From VAXT01 sp963698015 (GTDB lineage: Bacteria; Actinomycetota; Thermoleophilia; Gaiellales; Gaiellaceae): a stretch of DNA of 64,000 nucleotides. The position numbers and the translations under genes are program-made. Positions 61,203-64,000 of the stretch are shown piece after piece; position 1 is the stretch's first letter, and every line of letters begins with the position of its first letter. The notes under the pieces were generated by a model that saw nothing but the letters and a program-made list of their open reading frames with translations, made no database searches and had not been told where the DNA came from. The stretch lies in NCBI GenBank assembly GCA_963698015.1, contig OY969109.1, positions 1,922,001 to 1,986,000 on the forward strand. The letters are read 5' to 3'.

Positions 61203-62396
61203 GTGGCGACGTTCTCCGTCCGCTTCCTCGGCTGCAAGGTTTCGCACTCGGATGCGCACGCGATCCGCGAGGCGCTGCTCCGAGACGGCCATGAGGAGCG
61301 CAGCGGGGCCGAGGTGGCAGTCGTCAACACGTGCTGTGTGACGAACGAGGCGGTGCGCAAGTCCCGTCAGGCTGCGTCGCGGGCTGCGCGAACCCACAGG
61401 CGCGTCTACGTGACCGGGTGTGCAGCCAACCTCGAGCGCGCGTTCGCAGGCCTGCCCGAGAACGTGACCGTCGTCTCGCGGCGGGCCGAGGAGACGGCGG
61501 CGTTCGTCGCAGGGGACGTCGGTGCGATCGGGTGCGTGCAGGCCGAGGCGCGGCTCGACCGGGTCCGTGCGTTCGTCCGCGTCCAGGATGGGTGCAGCTT
61601 TTCTTGCAAGTTCTGCGTGATCCCGGTCGTCCGCGGGGCCTCGCGGAGCCGGAGCGCCGACGCAGTTCTGCGGGAGGTCGGCAAGCGGGTCGAGCAGGGG
61701 CATCGCGAGGTCGTCCTGACAGGGATCAACCTCGGCTGCTTCCGCGATCGGGAGCGCGGTTACACGCTCGCGAGGCTCGTGCGCGAGGCGGGAGCGACGC
61801 CCGGCCTCGAGCGTCTCCGCCTCTCCTCGATCGAGGTCAACCACGTGAACGACAAGCTCGTGCAAGCGCTGCGCGAGACGCCGGCCGTCGCCAGGCACCT
61901 GCACGTGCCGCTGCAATCGGGCGACGACCGCGTGCTGAGCGCCATGGGGCGGCGCTACACGGCGGCGACGTACCTCCGACGCCTCGAGCCGCTCTCGGAC
62001 TTCAACGTCACCGCCGATGTGATCGTCGGCTTTCCCGCCGAAGACGAGCAGGCGTTCGAGCGCACGCGCCGGGTGCTCGCGACGGCGGGCGTGACGAAGG
62101 TGCACGTCTTCCCGTACTCGCCCCGGCCCGGGACGGCGACCGCCGCCGAGGATCCCGTGCCGTCGTCGGCCAAGAAGCTCCGCAGCGCGCGGCTGCGCGC
62201 CGACTCGCACGAGGCTTGCCTCACTCGCTGGCGCTTGAAGCTCGGCGCAACCGACGAAGTGCTCGTCGACCGCCCCGGGCGCGGATACGGCGACGACTAT
62301 TCGCCGTGGCTCGTGGACGCGGCCGTTCCGGTTGGCGAGCTCGTGCGCGTGCGTGCCGTCGGCGTCGCCGAGGAAGGAATCGTCGGTGCCGTCTGA
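61203..62396 (+). CDS. mtaB: tRNA methylthiotransferase, MtaB type
   Basis: Radical SAM enzyme that adds a methylthio group to t6A37 of tRNA. 397 aa from GTG 61203. N-terminal UPF0004 domain with cysteines in FLGCKVSHSDA, NTCCVTNEA and VTGCAANLE (second Fe-S cluster); radical SAM motif DGCSFSCKFCVIP near residues 131-143; then LTGINLGCF, and LHVPLQSGDDRVLSAMGR near 233-250; a TRAM-like end. KxSHxDxxAIREALL at the start favours MtaB over MiaB or RimO. Confidence 0.92.
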   Translation: MATFSVRFLGCKVSHSDAHAIREALLRDGHEERSGAEVAVVNTCCVTNEAVRKSRQAASRAARTHRRVYVTGCAANLERAFAGLPENVTVVSRRAEETAAFVAGDVGAIGCVQAEARLDRVRAFVRVQDGCSFSCKFCVIPVVRGASRSRSADAVLREVGKRVEQGHREVVLTGINLGCFRDRERGYTLARLVREAGATPGLERLRLSSIEVNHVNDKLVQALRETPAVARHLHVPLQSGDDRVLSAMGRRYTAATYLRRLEPLSDFNVTADVIVGFPAEDEQAFERTRRVLATAGVTKVHVFPYSPRPGTATAAEDPVPSSAKKLRSARLRADSHEACLTRWRLKLGATDEVLVDRPGRGYGDDYSPWLVDAAVPVGELVRVRAVGVAEEGIVGAV

Positions 62397-62715
62397 CTGC
62401 CTCTTCTGCAGGATCTACGCGGAGGGCGACCACGTCCGGAAAGGCGACGGCTTCGTCGTGGTCGCGGACATCAACCCTCGCGCCGACACGCACCTGCTCG
62501 TCATTCCCGAGCGCCACGTCGCGACGTTCCGCGACATCGGCGAGTTTCCGGCGGAAGAGACGCAGCGGATGCTCGAGTTCGTCGCCGAGACCGCGCGCGA
62601 GGTGGGGCTGGAGGACTACCGTGTCGTCGTCAACGTCGGCCCCGGAGGCGGGCAGACGGTGTTCCACCTGCACTGGCACCTGCTCGGTGGGCGGATGATG
62701 GGGATTCCCGGATGA
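62386..62715 (+). CDS. HIT-family nucleotide-binding hydrolase
   Basis: 109 aa from GTG 62386, with GAGGAAGGA 7 bases upstream; it overlaps the preceding gene by 11 bp. DCLFCRIYAEGD at the start and HLLVIPERHV near 35-44 are typical; the catalytic histidine triad is FHLHWHLLGG near 91-100. Members of the HINT branch hydrolyse adenosine phosphoramidates. Full length. Confidence 0.95.
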   Translation: MPSDCLFCRIYAEGDHVRKGDGFVVVADINPRADTHLLVIPERHVATFRDIGEFPAEETQRMLEFVAETAREVGLEDYRVVVNVGPGGGQTVFHLHWHLLGGRMMGIPG

Positions 62716-63155
62716 GCCTGATCGCCGAGATCGAGGAGGAGCTCGCCGTCGCGATGCGCGAGCGCGACGCCCCGCGCCGCGACACGCTGCGGCTGATCCT
62801 CTCGAACCTGCGCTCGGCCGAGAAGGAGCTGCAGCGCGAGCTGAACGACCAGGAGGAGCTCCAGGTGCTCCAGCGCGAGCGCAAGAAGCGGCTCGAGGCC
62901 GCTGAGGCGTACCGGGCGGCCGGCAACGAGGAGCGGGCCGAGGCCGAGGAGGATGAGCTGACGGTGATCGAGGAGTTCATGCCCGAGCCTCTGTCGGAGG
63001 ACGAGCTGGAGACGATCATCGACGACGCGATCGCCGAGTGCGGCGCGACGAGCATCCGCGATCTGGGCCGCGTGATGGCCGACGTGATGCCGCAGGTCGC
63101 GGGCCGCGCCGACGGGTCGGCGGTGAGCCAGCTCGTCCGCGAGAAGCTCGCCTGA
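62712..63155 (+). CDS. GatB/YqeY domain protein
   Basis: 147 aa, ATGA overlap with the HIT gene. All-helical YqeY family: LIAEIEEELAVAMRERDAPR at the start, then EERAEAEEDELTVIEEFMPE near 75-94, and GRVMADVMPQVAGRADGSAV near 118-137. The domain is the tRNA-binding tail of GatB; the stand-alone protein is thought to act on tRNA amidation or a related step, not proven. Confidence 0.93.
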   Translation: MSLIAEIEEELAVAMRERDAPRRDTLRLILSNLRSAEKELQRELNDQEELQVLQRERKKRLEAAEAYRAAGNEERAEAEEDELTVIEEFMPEPLSEDELETIIDDAIAECGATSIRDLGRVMADVMPQVAGRADGSAVSQLVREKLA

Positions 63156-63288
63156 GCGCTTCCGGCTTCGGCGCCTCCTTATCCGGTAGCCCCAACCTCC
63201 TCCCCAAGGCGATCGTATCGGGGAAAAGCGCCCGTGTCTGTGCCGGATTCGAGCCGAAAGCGTCGCGGCCGGCCGGCGTGGCCACGCC

Positions 63289-63294
63289 TACACT
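63289..63294 (+). promoter_or_regulatory. Candidate -10 box of the phoH-type gene (leaderless)
   Basis: TACACT, ending 7 nt before ATG 63302. Confidence 0.45.
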
Positions 63295-63301
63295 TCGGTC
63301 C

Positions 63302-64000
<699 letters not shown>

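Overview
The window is GC-rich almost throughout, with tight gene packing, many GTG/TTG starts, many 4-bp stop/start overlaps (ATGA, GTGA, TTGA, apparently CTGA) and TANNNT-type -10 boxes lying 6-10 nt before start codons, which implies leaderless mRNAs. An F420-type PPOX oxidoreductase, a Nudix-type NAD repressor next to nadBCA, and the orders comEA-comEC-holA/rpsT-murJ-lepA-hemW-hrcA-dnaJ-prmA suggest a high-GC actinobacterium. A deep-branching soil type such as Thermoleophilia would fit, but no rRNA gene is present and this is inference.

Layout. 1-2.5 kb: end of a peptide-type ABC importer. 2.6-8.7 kb: six tightly coupled genes (4-TM membrane protein, chagasin-like protease inhibitor, papain-like protease, uracil-DNA-glycosylase-fold protein, amidohydrolase, phospholipase C-like phosphoesterase). 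They match no operon I know and are the best candidate for an undescribed system. 8.7-12.5 kb: proA-proB, a metallophosphoesterase and a winged-helix protein. 12.6-17.6 kb: a membrane GGDEF protein and a large secreted kelch / polyproline / cupredoxin / PASTA-like protein. 17.6-21.5 kb: an NrtR-type regulator divergent from nadB-nadC-nadA. 21.6-31.9 kb: small metabolic and regulatory genes, two DHA2 drug exporters, a class III cyclase and a YyaL-type thioredoxin-domain protein.

31.9-36.6 kb is different: single small genes (GNAT, two metallo-beta-lactamase folds, YCII, dihydrofolate-reductase fold) in both orientations, gene fragments, and a ~35-40 bp repeat present six times, always in the same orientation. 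Two of these genes also share a duplicated ~130-bp 5' leader. This looks like an accessory, recombination-prone segment.

36.6-45 kb: a secreted sulfatase, an S33 peptidase and a branched-chain amino acid importer (livGFHMK). 45-47.5 kb: leuS behind what looks like a leucine-codon leader peptide and a perfect intrinsic terminator (attenuation). 47.5-49.3 kb: an ECF sigma factor with a DUF4349-type membrane protein and a lipoprotein. 49.4-64 kb: housekeeping block with DNA uptake (comEA, comEC), replication (holA), ribosome (rpsT, lepA, prmA), envelope (murJ), heme chaperone (hemW), heat shock (hrcA, dnaJ), tRNA modification (mtaB-like), HIT, YqeY and the start of a PhoH ATPase cut by the window edge. 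No tRNA, rRNA, CRISPR array or intact insertion sequence was seen.
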